DNA from: JABMQW01 sp964439935 | GTDB taxonomy: Bacteria; Fidelibacterota; Marinisomatia; Marinisomatales; TCS56 | Reading direction: 5' to 3' | DNA: 64,000 bases | Assembly (NCBI GenBank): GCA_964439935.1 | Contig: CAYTPW010000018.1 | Location: 1 to 64,000, forward strand | Shown: piece by piece, positions 33,577 through 42,935 of the stretch | How the letters are laid out: every line of letters begins with the position of its first letter | Numbering within the stretch: the stretch's first letter is position 1 | Notes under the pieces: model-generated | What the model was told of the DNA's origin: nothing | Database searches by the model: none | What the model saw: the letters and a program-made list of their open reading frames with translations, nothing else | Program-made: the position numbers and the translations under genes

Positions 33577-34176
33577 TCATTTCCAAAAAGTTTCGTGGAC
33601 TTCCTGGCGGTGTAGTACCACAATCCGCGCTTCTTCAGCAGCTCGCTTGATGTCAGATGACATTTTTTTGCTTAGTGCGAAATCATAAGCTTCAATTATC
33701 AGGCCAAAATCATTTTCATCTTTCTTTTCATAGCTGCGTGCCAACCAATAATGTGGTTCCCCGTGGGCAGTGTCAATAACTGCTGCTTCTCCAAATTTTA
33801 TTATCGCTTCCCAAAGATCGTTTGGTCCACCTTTTTTAAAATACTGTTTACCTTTGGACATCAAGTGGCCATAGCGTCCAGCCTGGTGGCGCGGTGCCAA
33901 CATAAGTACGCGCTCAAAGTTGCTTGCCGCCAGCTCCCAGTCATCGATCTGGTAAGCCGCATCACCCTCAGCCAGGTGAACTGTGATTAGTGCCTGGATT
34001 AGTTTTTCATTTTTTGGATGCGCCTGTAGAAGTGAATCTTCGTTTGTAATCAGCCAGCCCGGATCGGTTGCGACCAAGTATTTAAAATCGGGAATAGAAG
34101 AACCGCAGCCAGCAATGAAAATGGCCAGAATTGCCAGAACAGATGTAGCGGTAAATGTGTGTCCTGCTATTTTCAT
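33577..34176 (-). CDS. Putative TPR-containing lipoprotein
   Basis: A 199-residue protein with a lipoprotein signal ending in 'FIAGCGSS' (Cys24). The remainder is helical with TPR-like spacing, for example 'LAEGDAAYQIDDWELAASNFERVLMLAPRHQAGRYG'. No enzyme motif was found. Anchoring to the inner leaflet of the outer membrane is likely. It is upstream of the M32 carboxypeptidase and divergent from the aldo/keto reductase. Confidence 0.7.
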   Translation of the reverse strand: MKIAGHTFTATSVLAILAIFIAGCGSSIPDFKYLVATDPGWLITNEDSLLQAHPKNEKLIQALITVHLAEGDAAYQIDDWELAASNFERVLMLAPRHQAGRYGHLMSKGKQYFKKGGPNDLWEAIIKFGEAAVIDTAHGEPHYWLARSYEKKDENDFGLIIEAYDFALSKKMSSDIKRAAEEARIVVLHRQEVHETFWK

Positions 34177-34323
34177 ATTTCAATTTACGAAGGTCAAAAT
34201 CAGATTAAAACAGCCTGTTAATGAATAATATCTATTAATAGCTGTAAATTTTTTGTTCTAGTACGTGCATTTAACTTAGCCTAACAATAGCGGCTGATTG
34301 CAAACAAATTTGAAAGACATTAA

Positions 34324-35283
34324 ATGAAAAAAATAATTCTTGGGCGAACAAATCAGTTGGTTTCGGCAATCAGTCTGGGGACTTGGTCCCAGGGTGGTCC
34401 GAACACATCCGGGAGTATGCCGGTTGGCTGGACCGGTTACGATGAAGATTTAGCTTACCGCGCTCTTGTGAAAGCCTGGGAGGTTGGTATAAATCACTGG
34501 GACACCGCAGATGTCTACGGGAATGGTCGGTCGGAACAATTGATTGGCCGGTCGTGGAAAACGGTGCCGCGTAAAGATATTTTTCTGGCCTCAAAAGTGG
34601 GTTGGTTTCAGGGTGATTATCCGCATTACTACCACCCGGATCTGATGCGGCAGCAGTTGGAACAATCGCTTAGAAACCTCGCTACCGAGCAAATCGATCT
34701 GTATTATTTCCACCATTGCCTGTTCGGTAAGCAGGGGGAACTTCTGGATAAAGCTATGGAAGCCATGTTTAGGTTTCGGGACGAGGGTAAAATTCGATAT
34801 ATCGGTCTGTCAGACTGGGATTTGAAAAAAATACTGCAGGTAGTAGATAAGATTAATCCCGATGTGATTCAACCCTACCGGAATGTGCACGATGACGTCT
34901 ATCAATCCAGCGGATTAAAAGACTGGGTCGATGCCAACAATGCAGGAGTAGCTTTCTTTTCACCTCTGCGCCACGGCTTATTGACAGGAAAATACAACGC
35001 ACCTACTGAATTTCCCGCCGGTGATTTTCGCTCCAATGTCAGCGAGTTCGGAGATATCGACTTCATCCAGCGCATGCAGAAAAACAGGGTCCGATTAGAA
35101 GAAAAATTCGCCAGTAGCCAACAGCCAGTGCTTCACGGGCTTACCGGAGCCCTACTTGCAGATGCCCCTACTGGCTGCGTTTTGTTAGGCCAGCGCAATC
35201 CTGATCAGGTAGCGGCTGCCGCAGTTTTAGGTAGAGCTTTGAGCAAAGAAGATGCCCGATGGGTTTTTAACCTGTACCGGTAA
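34324..35283 (+). CDS. Aldo/keto reductase
   Basis: An NAD(P)H-dependent oxidoreductase, 319 residues. The catalytic tetrad is readable: Asp60 and Tyr65 in 'HWDTADVYGNGRSE', Lys91 in 'FLASKVGW', and His in 'LYYFHHC' (130/131). The C-terminal cofactor segment 'PTGCVLLGQRNPDQVAAA' fits the subfamily related to YajO/Tas proteins. The substrate is unknown. It is followed after 31 bp by a methyltransferase. Confidence 0.9.
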   Translation: MKKIILGRTNQLVSAISLGTWSQGGPNTSGSMPVGWTGYDEDLAYRALVKAWEVGINHWDTADVYGNGRSEQLIGRSWKTVPRKDIFLASKVGWFQGDYPHYYHPDLMRQQLEQSLRNLATEQIDLYYFHHCLFGKQGELLDKAMEAMFRFRDEGKIRYIGLSDWDLKKILQVVDKINPDVIQPYRNVHDDVYQSSGLKDWVDANNAGVAFFSPLRHGLLTGKYNAPTEFPAGDFRSNVSEFGDIDFIQRMQKNRVRLEEKFASSQQPVLHGLTGALLADAPTGCVLLGQRNPDQVAAAAVLGRALSKEDARWVFNLYR

Positions 35284-35314
35284 ATTAAATCGATAGAGAA
35301 TATGGATTACCATT

Positions 35315-35929
35315 ATGGCCTATAAAACCTATCAGGATCTGGCGGAAGTCGAACGGTATGCAAACCGGCGCTACCGGACCTGGGACCAACGCTTGATCAG
35401 TAACCGTGAACAGGCACTGATCAAGCGCCTTATCTTGGAAAACGGTTTGGGCGGCAAAATTCTGGATGTGCCCTGTGGCTACGGGCGCTTCCATCAACTT
35501 TTGAGCGGTTTCGGCAGCGTTTCTGCAGCCGATCTGAACCATTACGCCGTAGTATATTATAATAAAAATATCTGCTCGGATCCTAAAGCCATAGAGGCTT
35601 CTGCCGATGATTTACCCTATGCCGACGCTAGCTTCGATGGCATTTTTTGCTTCCGGCTGTTACAGCACATGCACGAAAAACACGAACGCGTTGCCATTCT
35701 GCGGGAATTCAATAGAATAAGCAGGCAGTGGATAATTGCTTCTTTTTATCTATCAAGCTGGCTGCACATTGCGCACCGAAAGATCATCAAAATGCCCTCC
35801 AGAATCACGATGATTTCTAAAAACGATCTGGTTGAGGAAGCGCAGGATGCCGGTCTACAGCTTAAAGTGCTACGCTCTGTTCTGCCCGGCCTGCATGCGC
35901 ACCGGATCGGATTATTTATTAAATCTTAA
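35315..35929 (+). CDS. Class I SAM-dependent methyltransferase
   Basis: A 204-residue small methyltransferase. Motif I 'KILDVPCGYGRFHQLL' (Asp51-Gly57 region), an acidic post-motif 'VSAADLNHYAV', motif II-like 'DASFDGIFCFRLLQHMH' and 'VAILREFNRISR' are typical of UbiE/methyltransf_11 enzymes. Its 3' end overlaps by 18 bp the 3' end of the convergent kinase gene. The acceptor is unknown; a neighbour related to LPS kinases suggests an envelope or lipid substrate. Confidence 0.85.
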   Translation: MAYKTYQDLAEVERYANRRYRTWDQRLISNREQALIKRLILENGLGGKILDVPCGYGRFHQLLSGFGSVSAADLNHYAVVYYNKNICSDPKAIEASADDLPYADASFDGIFCFRLLQHMHEKHERVAILREFNRISRQWIIASFYLSSWLHIAHRKIIKMPSRITMISKNDLVEEAQDAGLQLKVLRSVLPGLHAHRIGLFIKS

Positions 35930-36706
35930 TCGTTTCAGGGCTGCTTTCCGGCGACGGTGGTTCAACAGATGCTGGCGTTTTTTCTGGTAACCCGCCATCC
36001 AGTCAGTGCCTGAGTTGGCTTCGTGGCCATACACATGAAAAAAAGCTTCCACCAGCGGTTGCTCCAAATGTGGTTGAGAATATTTGAAATTCAATTTGGC
36101 CAAATCGCGTAAGCGCTGTGAATAAGTTAACCTCGAGCAAACTTTTGTTCGATTAAGATCAACCAGATAGGTCTTGTCCTGGTTGTCAATCAGCACGTTA
36201 CCCGGTGTTAAATCGCGGTGAAGAATACCAGCCTCATGCAAATTAGAAAGATTATTAGCTAGATCGATGACAACTGTTTCCGCATGCGTAAGATCCGGTT
36301 CACTCTTCAAATACTGCCGCAGTGATTGATGTTGCTCGACGCTTCTTGAAATATAAAAATTATCGTATGTGAAACCATATTTACGTAGGGTGTAAACAAA
36401 TAGCGGTTCGGGGGTTCGGACACCTGCATCGATAAGACAATTAGCGATTCGCCAGCTTATCTCAGCCCGACTTGGCATAGTCGGAGACAACAGGAAATGA
36501 AGTGGATTCCGCCAGCCAAACAATTTTATAATCAGCGGTCCCGTTTCTGAATCAAGTCGGGCAACCAGATTTATTTTCTGCTTATATATCTTTGTTGCTT
36601 CGATAACTATAAAATCACGGCTCACCAAATCAGATACCTTAAATGGTTCCGGGAGGCTACCGGCGGTAATCACCAGCGATAATAGTTGGTTTAATCCCAC
36701 AGGCAT
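35912..36706 (-). CDS. Kdo/WaaP-like lipopolysaccharide kinase family protein
   Basis: A 264-residue protein-kinase-fold enzyme. Lys61 ('PLIIKLFGW'), the catalytic loop 'HRDLTPGNVLID' (His163-Arg-Asp165, Asn170) and the metal-binding 'LVDLNRTK' (Asp183) in place of DFG are as in the Kdo kinase/WaaP/RIO group. This suggests phosphorylation of an LPS core sugar. I chose the ATG at 36706; an in-frame TTG at 36715 adds three residues. Confidence 0.8.
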   Translation of the reverse strand: MPVGLNQLLSLVITAGSLPEPFKVSDLVSRDFIVIEATKIYKQKINLVARLDSETGPLIIKLFGWRNPLHFLLSPTMPSRAEISWRIANCLIDAGVRTPEPLFVYTLRKYGFTYDNFYISRSVEQHQSLRQYLKSEPDLTHAETVVIDLANNLSNLHEAGILHRDLTPGNVLIDNQDKTYLVDLNRTKVCSRLTYSQRLRDLAKLNFKYSQPHLEQPLVEAFFHVYGHEANSGTDWMAGYQKKRQHLLNHRRRKAALKRLRFNK

Positions 36707-36808
36707 GGTAACCAAGTTAATTCCAAACCAATATAATATAGAATATTGTCCTTTGTATTAATTAGCCCCGGTCTTACATTTTTATAGTAGAAGCGGAGAA
36801 TAATCCAT

Positions 36809-37501
36809 ATGAGTAAAAAACATGAGCATCTTTCAAGCCACGCTGTAACCGGTTTTATTCTGCTTGCAATAGGCTGTCTATTCCTTCTGGATTCGTTAGA
36901 CATCTTTAATTTCGGCAATTTTATTGGCGAATGGTGGCCGGTAATTCTGATTATAATCGGCTTGGCTAAATTCCGGGGCGACCGACAACCCGGTGGTGGT
37001 ATCCTGATTCTGGTCGGGATCGTCTTTCTTTCAGCCACCCTTAATATAATTAATTGGGACGCCATCTGGCGTTTCTGGCCGGTAATTCTGATTCTGGTTG
37101 GATTGCAAATTGTTTTGCGTTCACGCAATAAAGAGCTTTTCCCTCGGCGGGCCCGCCAACCAGTCAGTGAAAATTATTTCAGTTTTAATGGTATTTTCGG
37201 CGGCGGTGATCACCAGGTCACCTCGGGCAATCTTACTGGCGGTGAAGCATTGGTCGTATTTGGTGGTATTGATCTTGACCTCACCGGATCATCACCGGCC
37301 GATTCCGGCTGTAAAATAAATATGACTGCCCTGTTTGGCGGAATTGATGTCACCGTACCATCAGACTGGCAGGTTGTTACCAGCGGCACCCCCTTGTTCG
37401 GAGCCATTACCAACAAATCCGGCGGTAGCGCTGAGCCGGACAATAAAACCGTTCATATACACGGTACGGTTCTTTTTGGTGGTATTGAAATAAAGAATTA
37501 A
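36809..37501 (+). CDS. LiaF/LiaI-like membrane protein
   Basis: A 230-residue protein with four N-terminal hydrophobic helices in two similar halves ('GEWWPVILIIIGLAKFRG' and 'IWRFWPVILILVGLQIVL'), followed by a soluble beta-rich domain (about 125-230) with repeated 'FGGIDLDLTGS', 'LFGGIDVTVPSDWQV' and 'TVLFGGIEIKN'. This is the LiaF-like (DUF1707/DUF2154-related) C-terminal fold of cell-envelope stress proteins. In Firmicutes LiaF inhibits the LiaRS system; the role here is unknown and no LiaRS pair is adjacent. Confidence 0.8.
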   Translation: MSKKHEHLSSHAVTGFILLAIGCLFLLDSLDIFNFGNFIGEWWPVILIIIGLAKFRGDRQPGGGILILVGIVFLSATLNIINWDAIWRFWPVILILVGLQIVLRSRNKELFPRRARQPVSENYFSFNGIFGGGDHQVTSGNLTGGEALVVFGGIDLDLTGSSPADSGCKINMTALFGGIDVTVPSDWQVVTSGTPLFGAITNKSGGSAEPDNKTVHIHGTVLFGGIEIKN

Positions 37502-37536
37502 CCGGTACCTATTCCAGACATAGTTCTAAAGTAATC

Positions 37537-38751
37537 TTAAAAGAAAAGATACGTGGCAAACAAACCGCGTATATTGGTTACCCGTTCATCGCCGGTTGTC
37601 TCTCTTGGTGTCAGTTGATTATCATAACTTCCAGTGTACAGAGCACTGGTAACCTCTATTTCGAAAGCAAACCGCAGTTTGCAGGCATTATAAATTACCC
37701 TCGGGCTGATTCTCCAGAGCCCGGCTATATTGTGACCGCGCGCTTTAAATCCATAAGCTGTGCCTGAAGTCAAGTCTGAGTCAACACCAAGATTGGTGGA
37801 ATAGCCACCAAACAATCCAAATGTGAGAGCCTCTACTGGAATCGTGACATCGAGCCAGGTACTGATTGTATTAAGGGGATTATATTCAATCAAACCGGAC
37901 AACGTATCAGCAACAAAACCGCCCAGCATTAATTGGTCGGCCATATCACCGCCATAAATCACCTTTCCTCGGACGGCAAGTTTGGAGCCAATCAACTTTC
38001 CATAGGCCGTAATTGCGGTTGATGTAAATACGTCAGCATTAGCTGCCGGACGAATCGAGCGCAGGTGACCCCCAAAGCCAATCAATCTCTTGGCATTTCC
38101 GAGTTCGGCAAACAAATGCAGACCCGGTATGCCAGCCATTTGTTGCTGAACACGACCACCGATTTCCTGATATGCATCTCGTTGCATGGTTGCTGCGCCC
38201 ATCAACGAAAGGCCGCTCCCGATTTGGGCTGTGTAGCGTATCTGGGGATTACGGGCAAAGGGTTGAAATGGCATCCCAGTATTAAAACTGACCACTTGCG
38301 GATAAACCGCCGGAGTAAAGAGCGGTGACCAATACTGACCGATTTGAAGCTGGCGAGAACCCCAGTCCAATTTAATAATCGCGTGACGCAGCCGTAGTTC
38401 ATCCTCATTACCGCCGGAAGCTCCGAAAAAGTCCCCTTCAATCAGGCCGGTAACTTTGGCACCCAGCGCCTCCGGGGCCGCCACACTAATCCGGACTCTG
38501 GTCTGAAAATTAACCATGTTAATGTTGTTTACATCATTAACATCATCGCCCTGAGTATTCTGGTTGACTGAGTCGGGATATAATAGAAAATGACCTTCCC
38601 GCGCTGCTACAACCTGCCGTGTATCATAAAATCCATCAAACTTGATGAAGCCGCTAATTGTTGTTTTAGCGCTGCCGTCACCAGCCAGCAGAAAGCCCGT
38701 TAGGCTCATCCAAATACTCAGGGCAGTAAAGGCTAACTTGTGTCTATTCAT
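37537..38751 (-). CDS. Putative outer-membrane porin
   Basis: A 404-residue protein with a signal peptide (1-22, ending LLA-GDG), then barrel-like strands starting 'TTISGFIKFDGFYDTRQV' as in DcaP-like/phosphate-selective porins. It includes 'QLQIGQYWSPLFTPAVYPQ' and a terminal strand ending 'LFATYLFF'. The family assignment beyond 'porin-like barrel' is uncertain. It is convergent with the LiaF-like gene. Confidence 0.75.
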   Translation of the reverse strand: MNRHKLAFTALSIWMSLTGFLLAGDGSAKTTISGFIKFDGFYDTRQVVAAREGHFLLYPDSVNQNTQGDDVNDVNNINMVNFQTRVRISVAAPEALGAKVTGLIEGDFFGASGGNEDELRLRHAIIKLDWGSRQLQIGQYWSPLFTPAVYPQVVSFNTGMPFQPFARNPQIRYTAQIGSGLSLMGAATMQRDAYQEIGGRVQQQMAGIPGLHLFAELGNAKRLIGFGGHLRSIRPAANADVFTSTAITAYGKLIGSKLAVRGKVIYGGDMADQLMLGGFVADTLSGLIEYNPLNTISTWLDVTIPVEALTFGLFGGYSTNLGVDSDLTSGTAYGFKARGHNIAGLWRISPRVIYNACKLRFAFEIEVTSALYTGSYDNQLTPRETTGDERVTNIRGLFATYLFF

Positions 38752-38941
38752 CGATTGTCCTTTTGATTGATAATGAAATCGGGGATTGGATTTTTATATT
38801 TGTATGTGCACTATCTATTATAAATAGTCGTAAAATTTGATGACAAATATTAGCCTGCTTATCAAACTAAAAACAAGACAAAGGCGTCCTAATTAAAATC
38901 CTTAAAAGCTCACCTTCAATGATAACTACAAGCCACAGTTA

Positions 38942-39811
38942 ATGCGAATTCCGGTTATTATCATTTTACCACTGGGTTTGCTGGCGGTAAGCACTGCCAG
39001 TATTTTTGTACGGATGGTTCCCGATCTACCGGCGGTCACAATCGCCTTTTGGCGCATGGCAATAGCCAGTGCAATTCTGTGGGCTGTGACTGTACCCGGT
39101 CGATCCACCGGTTTGTCGTTGACCAATCGTAGCCGCGTTTTTATTGCTGGCATATTACTTGGATTACACTTTGCCTGTTTTTTTGGAGCGCTAAAATATA
39201 CTTCTATCGCCAACGCAACTCTTTTATCCACCATGGCCCCGGTATTTACAGCTATTATCGAACGTTTTGTATTGGGCCGTACCTGGAGCAAACCAATTTT
39301 GTTTGGCTTGATCGCAGCCATCGGTGGAGCGGTGATAATCCAGGGAGGACGTTTCGATCTTGGTGACACAAGTACCACTGGTAATTTACTCGGTCTGGCC
39401 GCTTCGATTTTTATTGCTGGAGTTTTACTTATTACCGAACAAATCCGAAAAGATACAGCTGCCCTCATATTCAGCAGAAGCCTTTATCTGGTTGGGGCGC
39501 TTACTGTTCTACTGATCGTTGGTCTTACCGGTCAGTCGTTGCTACCCGCCGTCAAGAATGACTTTATTTGGCTGATTCTGTTGGGGATTATTCCCACCGT
39601 GTTCGGACATACCAGCTTTTATTACGCAGTTAAATTTGTTTCGCCCACGGTGGTTGCCGCAGTGCCCCTGGGAGAGCCGATCGTCGCCTCGACCCTCGGG
39701 TGGTATCTTCTGCATGAAAGTGTACCCGGCGTAACTGTTGTGGGCGGTATCCTGACTTTAGCCGGGTTGTTTATGATTATATATCAATCGCGCCGAGTAC
39801 GGACTAACTGA
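38942..39811 (+). CDS. EamA/DMT-family transporter
   Basis: A 289-residue inner-membrane transporter with ten hydrophobic helices in two EamA repeats ('ALKYTSIANATLLSTMAPVF' and 'YYAVKFVSPTVVAAVPLGEP'). The family exports amino acids, nucleosides or other metabolites; the substrate is unknown. Its 3' end overlaps the convergent acyltransferase by 8 bp. Confidence 0.88.
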   Translation: MRIPVIIILPLGLLAVSTASIFVRMVPDLPAVTIAFWRMAIASAILWAVTVPGRSTGLSLTNRSRVFIAGILLGLHFACFFGALKYTSIANATLLSTMAPVFTAIIERFVLGRTWSKPILFGLIAAIGGAVIIQGGRFDLGDTSTTGNLLGLAASIFIAGVLLITEQIRKDTAALIFSRSLYLVGALTVLLIVGLTGQSLLPAVKNDFIWLILLGIIPTVFGHTSFYYAVKFVSPTVVAAVPLGEPIVASTLGWYLLHESVPGVTVVGGILTLAGLFMIIYQSRRVRTN

Positions 39812-40526
39812 CTATTCCCAACAAGCGTTTGTTTTCCGCTCGGTACCGCGCTACGCGTGGGTCGGCTTTAACAATTCCCTGGCTTTCCACCGGCAGCAGC
39901 GCTCCAATCCGGCACATCATTTCCAGCCCGATATGCTGGAGGGCATTGTGTTTATCTTTCCGGTCGTCTTTCGAAAATTTAAATGGTCCAAATGGGCGGC
40001 CAATATTTACCGTCACCGACTGTCTTATACCCCGAAACAGGTTTGGCCAGAGATTAGCTGTTCCGTGCACACCAACCGGCAAGATCGGTACTCCAGTGGC
40101 CACTGAAAGATAAGCTGCCCCTTCTTTGGCAATACGCAATTCAATTGACGTGGACGTTGCTTCCGGAAAGATCCCCAGAATTTCACCTTTTCTTAAAACT
40201 TTCAGGGCTCGTTTGATTGTCGATGGCGCCAGTTTTGAACGGTTGGTGGGAATAAATCCGTACAACCAGGGAGCCCAAAACATATCGGCACCCAATTCCA
40301 TGTCGCTGGCCATCAAAAAATTAATCGGGCGGCGGATACCGGTAATAACAAAGAATGGATCCAGTAAGCTGAAATGATTAATTACAATAATAAACGGCCC
40401 TGAGCGAGGGATAAAACAACGTCCCGTGACCCTGGTTCTACTGGCCAGGCTACTGATGAACATAGCCAGGTATCCCGCAAGATAACGAATTATTTTTGCC
40501 CGCGGTTTAAATTTATCCAGATCCAT
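39804..40526 (-). CDS. PlsC-type 1-acylglycerol-3-phosphate acyltransferase
   Basis: A 240-residue membrane-associated acyltransferase. The catalytic HX4D motif is 'NHFSLLDPFF' (His51, Asp56). The phosphate-binding motif is 'FPEATSTS' (120-127) where FPEGTRS is usual. 'GVHGTANLWPNLFRG' and 'NIGRPFGPF' follow as in the family. The altered second motif may mean a non-standard acceptor, so the PlsC role in phosphatidate synthesis is likely but not certain. Confidence 0.85.
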   Translation of the reverse strand: MDLDKFKPRAKIIRYLAGYLAMFISSLASRTRVTGRCFIPRSGPFIIVINHFSLLDPFFVITGIRRPINFLMASDMELGADMFWAPWLYGFIPTNRSKLAPSTIKRALKVLRKGEILGIFPEATSTSIELRIAKEGAAYLSVATGVPILPVGVHGTANLWPNLFRGIRQSVTVNIGRPFGPFKFSKDDRKDKHNALQHIGLEMMCRIGALLPVESQGIVKADPRVARYRAENKRLLGIVS

Positions 40527-40675
40527 TCTTTTGTTTAGCCAATTGAATTTTTCCTGGTGGAGAATAACAGTAATTCAAGTAATATTTGATTGTTAAATTA
40601 AACAAAATCGACTACTGCCCACTCGTGTAAAATTCCCTTGGTAATATCTCATAAAACCAGCAAGTTCTGTTCAGT

Positions 40676-41998
40676 ATGAAGCCTTCTGCCGATAAACAAG
40701 TGACAATTGAGAAGTACCGCCGACATGTATCAACTGGTAAGACGGATTTCTTTTTAAACTACGGTATGGATTTTGTCATGGGCCGACGCGAGGGTCCTTA
40801 TTTGTACGACATCGATAATAAAAAACGGTTGTTCAACTTACATTGCAACGGCGGCGTATTCAACCTGGGCCACCGCTCGCAAGAGCTGATCACTATATTA
40901 AAATCTGCTCTGGATGAGCTCGATATCGGCAACCACCATTTGCTGAGCGGCGAACGGGCTGAATTGGCAGTAATGCTGGCCGATTTGATGCCCGGGGATC
41001 TAAATTACACAGTTTTCGGAGTTGGTGGTGGCGAAGCGGTTGATCTGGCAATCAAGATCGCCCGGGGATATACCGGACGCAGCCAAATTATTTCTGCTTT
41101 TGGCGGTTACCACGGTCATACCGGTCTGGCAATGGCCTCCGGCGATGAAAAATACCGCCAGCCATTTGGGCCTCCAATGCCTGGTTTTCTCCAGGTACCA
41201 TTTAATGATTTGGGGGCATTGGAGGCAGCGTTGAACGAGCAAACCGCTGCCGTTATTCTGGAAACTGTCCCGGCCACCCTGGGAATGGTTATTCCCAATC
41301 CGGATTATTTACCCACAGTAAGTGATATCTGCCATCGTAACGGAAGCCTGTTAATCATCGACGAGGTCCAGACCGGTCTGGGGCGGACCGGTAAACTGTG
41401 GGGCTTTGAACATTTTGACTTCATACCCGATATTGTTGTCCTTGGTAAGGGGTTTTCCGGGGGTATTTATCCCATCAGTGCCACCATTATTCGCGACCCC
41501 CTGGAGAAAGTATTTCATCCGGATCCCTTCATTCATATATCCACGTTTGGTGGGGCTGAAGTCGGTTGCCGGGTCGCTAAAAAAGTATTGGAAATTTCAG
41601 CCGCACCAGAATTCTTAGGGCAGGTGACCAACCTGGCCGGCCATTTCAAGCATGGTGTAGATATCTTGCAGTCAAAACACGCTAACTATTTAAAAGGCCT
41701 GCGTCAACTGGGTCTGATGATGGGATTGGAGCTGGCCGATGAAACAGCCGGCCCTATCCTCACAAAAGCTGCTTATGATAACGACCTTTTGGTCGTCTAT
41801 TCTGGCAACGATCCCTCTGTGTGCCAATTCCTGCCGCCCTTAAATATAAGTATCAGCCAGGCGGACATGGTTCTAAATCAATTGGATGGTTCTTTGTCGT
41901 CCGCCCGCCGATTAAAACGACTGCTACGGGGAAAAACCAAAGTACAGAATTTCTGGAATCGGGTCACAGGAAAAATGCAAGCAGAAGCCAGGGACTAA
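40676..41998 (+). CDS. Class III PLP-dependent aminotransferase
   Basis: A 440-residue aminotransferase of the acetylornithine/GABA/4-aminobutyrate group. Seen: 'NGGVFNLGHRS', 'FGVGGGEAVDLAIKIARGYTGR', 'SAFGGYHGHTG', 'LLIIDEVQTGLGRTGKLWGFE', and the PLP Lys258 in 'VVLGKGFSGG'. The usual 'S-GAEA' is 'GGGEAV'. The substrate (an amino acid, diamine or omega-amino compound) cannot be read from the sequence. It is the first gene of a tight trio with an uncharacterised gene (6-bp gap) and a C69 peptidase. Confidence 0.88.
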   Translation: MKPSADKQVTIEKYRRHVSTGKTDFFLNYGMDFVMGRREGPYLYDIDNKKRLFNLHCNGGVFNLGHRSQELITILKSALDELDIGNHHLLSGERAELAVMLADLMPGDLNYTVFGVGGGEAVDLAIKIARGYTGRSQIISAFGGYHGHTGLAMASGDEKYRQPFGPPMPGFLQVPFNDLGALEAALNEQTAAVILETVPATLGMVIPNPDYLPTVSDICHRNGSLLIIDEVQTGLGRTGKLWGFEHFDFIPDIVVLGKGFSGGIYPISATIIRDPLEKVFHPDPFIHISTFGGAEVGCRVAKKVLEISAAPEFLGQVTNLAGHFKHGVDILQSKHANYLKGLRQLGLMMGLELADETAGPILTKAAYDNDLLVVYSGNDPSVCQFLPPLNISISQADMVLNQLDGSLSSARRLKRLLRGKTKVQNFWNRVTGKMQAEARD

Positions 41999-42004
41999 AA
42001 GGTC

Positions 42005-42934
42005 GTGGGAGAACGCGATAAAAATTTCATGGAACGATTTGAGCGTGGTCTGGATACAACCGACCTGCCCCAATCAAAAATCACTGCCAATGTTCTTGGC
42101 TATGGTGAAATCTCTACAATTTTCCAGATTGGTGACGATAACAGTTGGGCTTACAAGCGGATGCCCCTGTTCGATTCAATAACAGGTGCCCAGGAATATG
42201 CGGTAATTTACCAGCAGTATTGTCAACACCTCGCTGCAGCCGGTCTAAGTATTCCAGAAGACGAGCTGCGGTTTGTTTCGCAACCCGGGCGACCTGTGGT
42301 TCTGTATATTATTCAACGTCAATTTCCAGTAGAATGGTTTGCCCATAAATTGATTCATGAATTATCAGACTCGGAAAAGGCTATATTGTTTGATCGGATT
42401 GTTGGTCGTGCCTGTCAGGTTTGGACCTATAATTCTGAAATGGTTCCGGCAATTGAAATAGCTCTGGACGGACAGTTATCCAATTGGGTCATCGAAGATG
42501 GCGATATCGAAAACGGACAAATTTACTATATCGACACATCCACGCCCCTTTTCCGTCTGGACGGAGTGGAACAGCTGAATCCTGAACTAATCCTGCAAAG
42601 CGCCCCATCCTTTTTACGATGGTTCATCCGCCGGTTGTTTTTAAAGGATGTAATGGAGCGGTATTACGATCAGCAACAGGTTTTCATCGATATGGCAGCC
42701 AATCTGCACAAAGAACAGCGTCCCGATCTGATACCCCCTTTTCTGGAGATAATTAATTCGCAAATCAACCCCGACTCCGAACCGATAACCATGAAGACGA
42801 TTGATAATTATTATCGTGAAGATAAACTTATCTGGATCCTGTTCCTGAACTTTCGCCGGTTGGACCGCTGGATCAAAACGACCTTACTCCGCAAACGCTA
42901 TGAATTCATTCTGCCCGGTAAGATAAGGCGCTGA
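42005..42934 (+). CDS. Uncharacterised protein, possibly of kinase-like fold
   Basis: A 309-residue soluble protein with no clear family from the sequence. It contains 'NVLGYGEISTIFQIGDDNSWAYKRMPLF', resembling a glycine-rich loop followed by a strand with a Lys, and later 'GQIYYIDTSTPLFRLDG', resembling an Asp metal site. Both would suit an aminoglycoside-phosphotransferase/kinase-like fold (possibly DUF6206-like), but the catalytic HxD motif is not seen. The GTG at 42005 follows the aminotransferase stop by 6 bp; an ATG at 42029 is an alternative. Its operon position implies a shared pathway with the aminotransferase and the C69 peptidase. Confidence 0.7.
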   Translation: MGERDKNFMERFERGLDTTDLPQSKITANVLGYGEISTIFQIGDDNSWAYKRMPLFDSITGAQEYAVIYQQYCQHLAAAGLSIPEDELRFVSQPGRPVVLYIIQRQFPVEWFAHKLIHELSDSEKAILFDRIVGRACQVWTYNSEMVPAIEIALDGQLSNWVIEDGDIENGQIYYIDTSTPLFRLDGVEQLNPELILQSAPSFLRWFIRRLFLKDVMERYYDQQQVFIDMAANLHKEQRPDLIPPFLEIINSQINPDSEPITMKTIDNYYREDKLIWILFLNFRRLDRWIKTTLLRKRYEFILPGKIRR

Positions 42935-42935
42935 T

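Noticed and set aside
36716..37128. Minus-strand open frame over the LiaF-like gene
   Set aside because: It is Arg/Ile/Pro-rich antisense of the transmembrane helices; the plus-strand gene has clear family structure.
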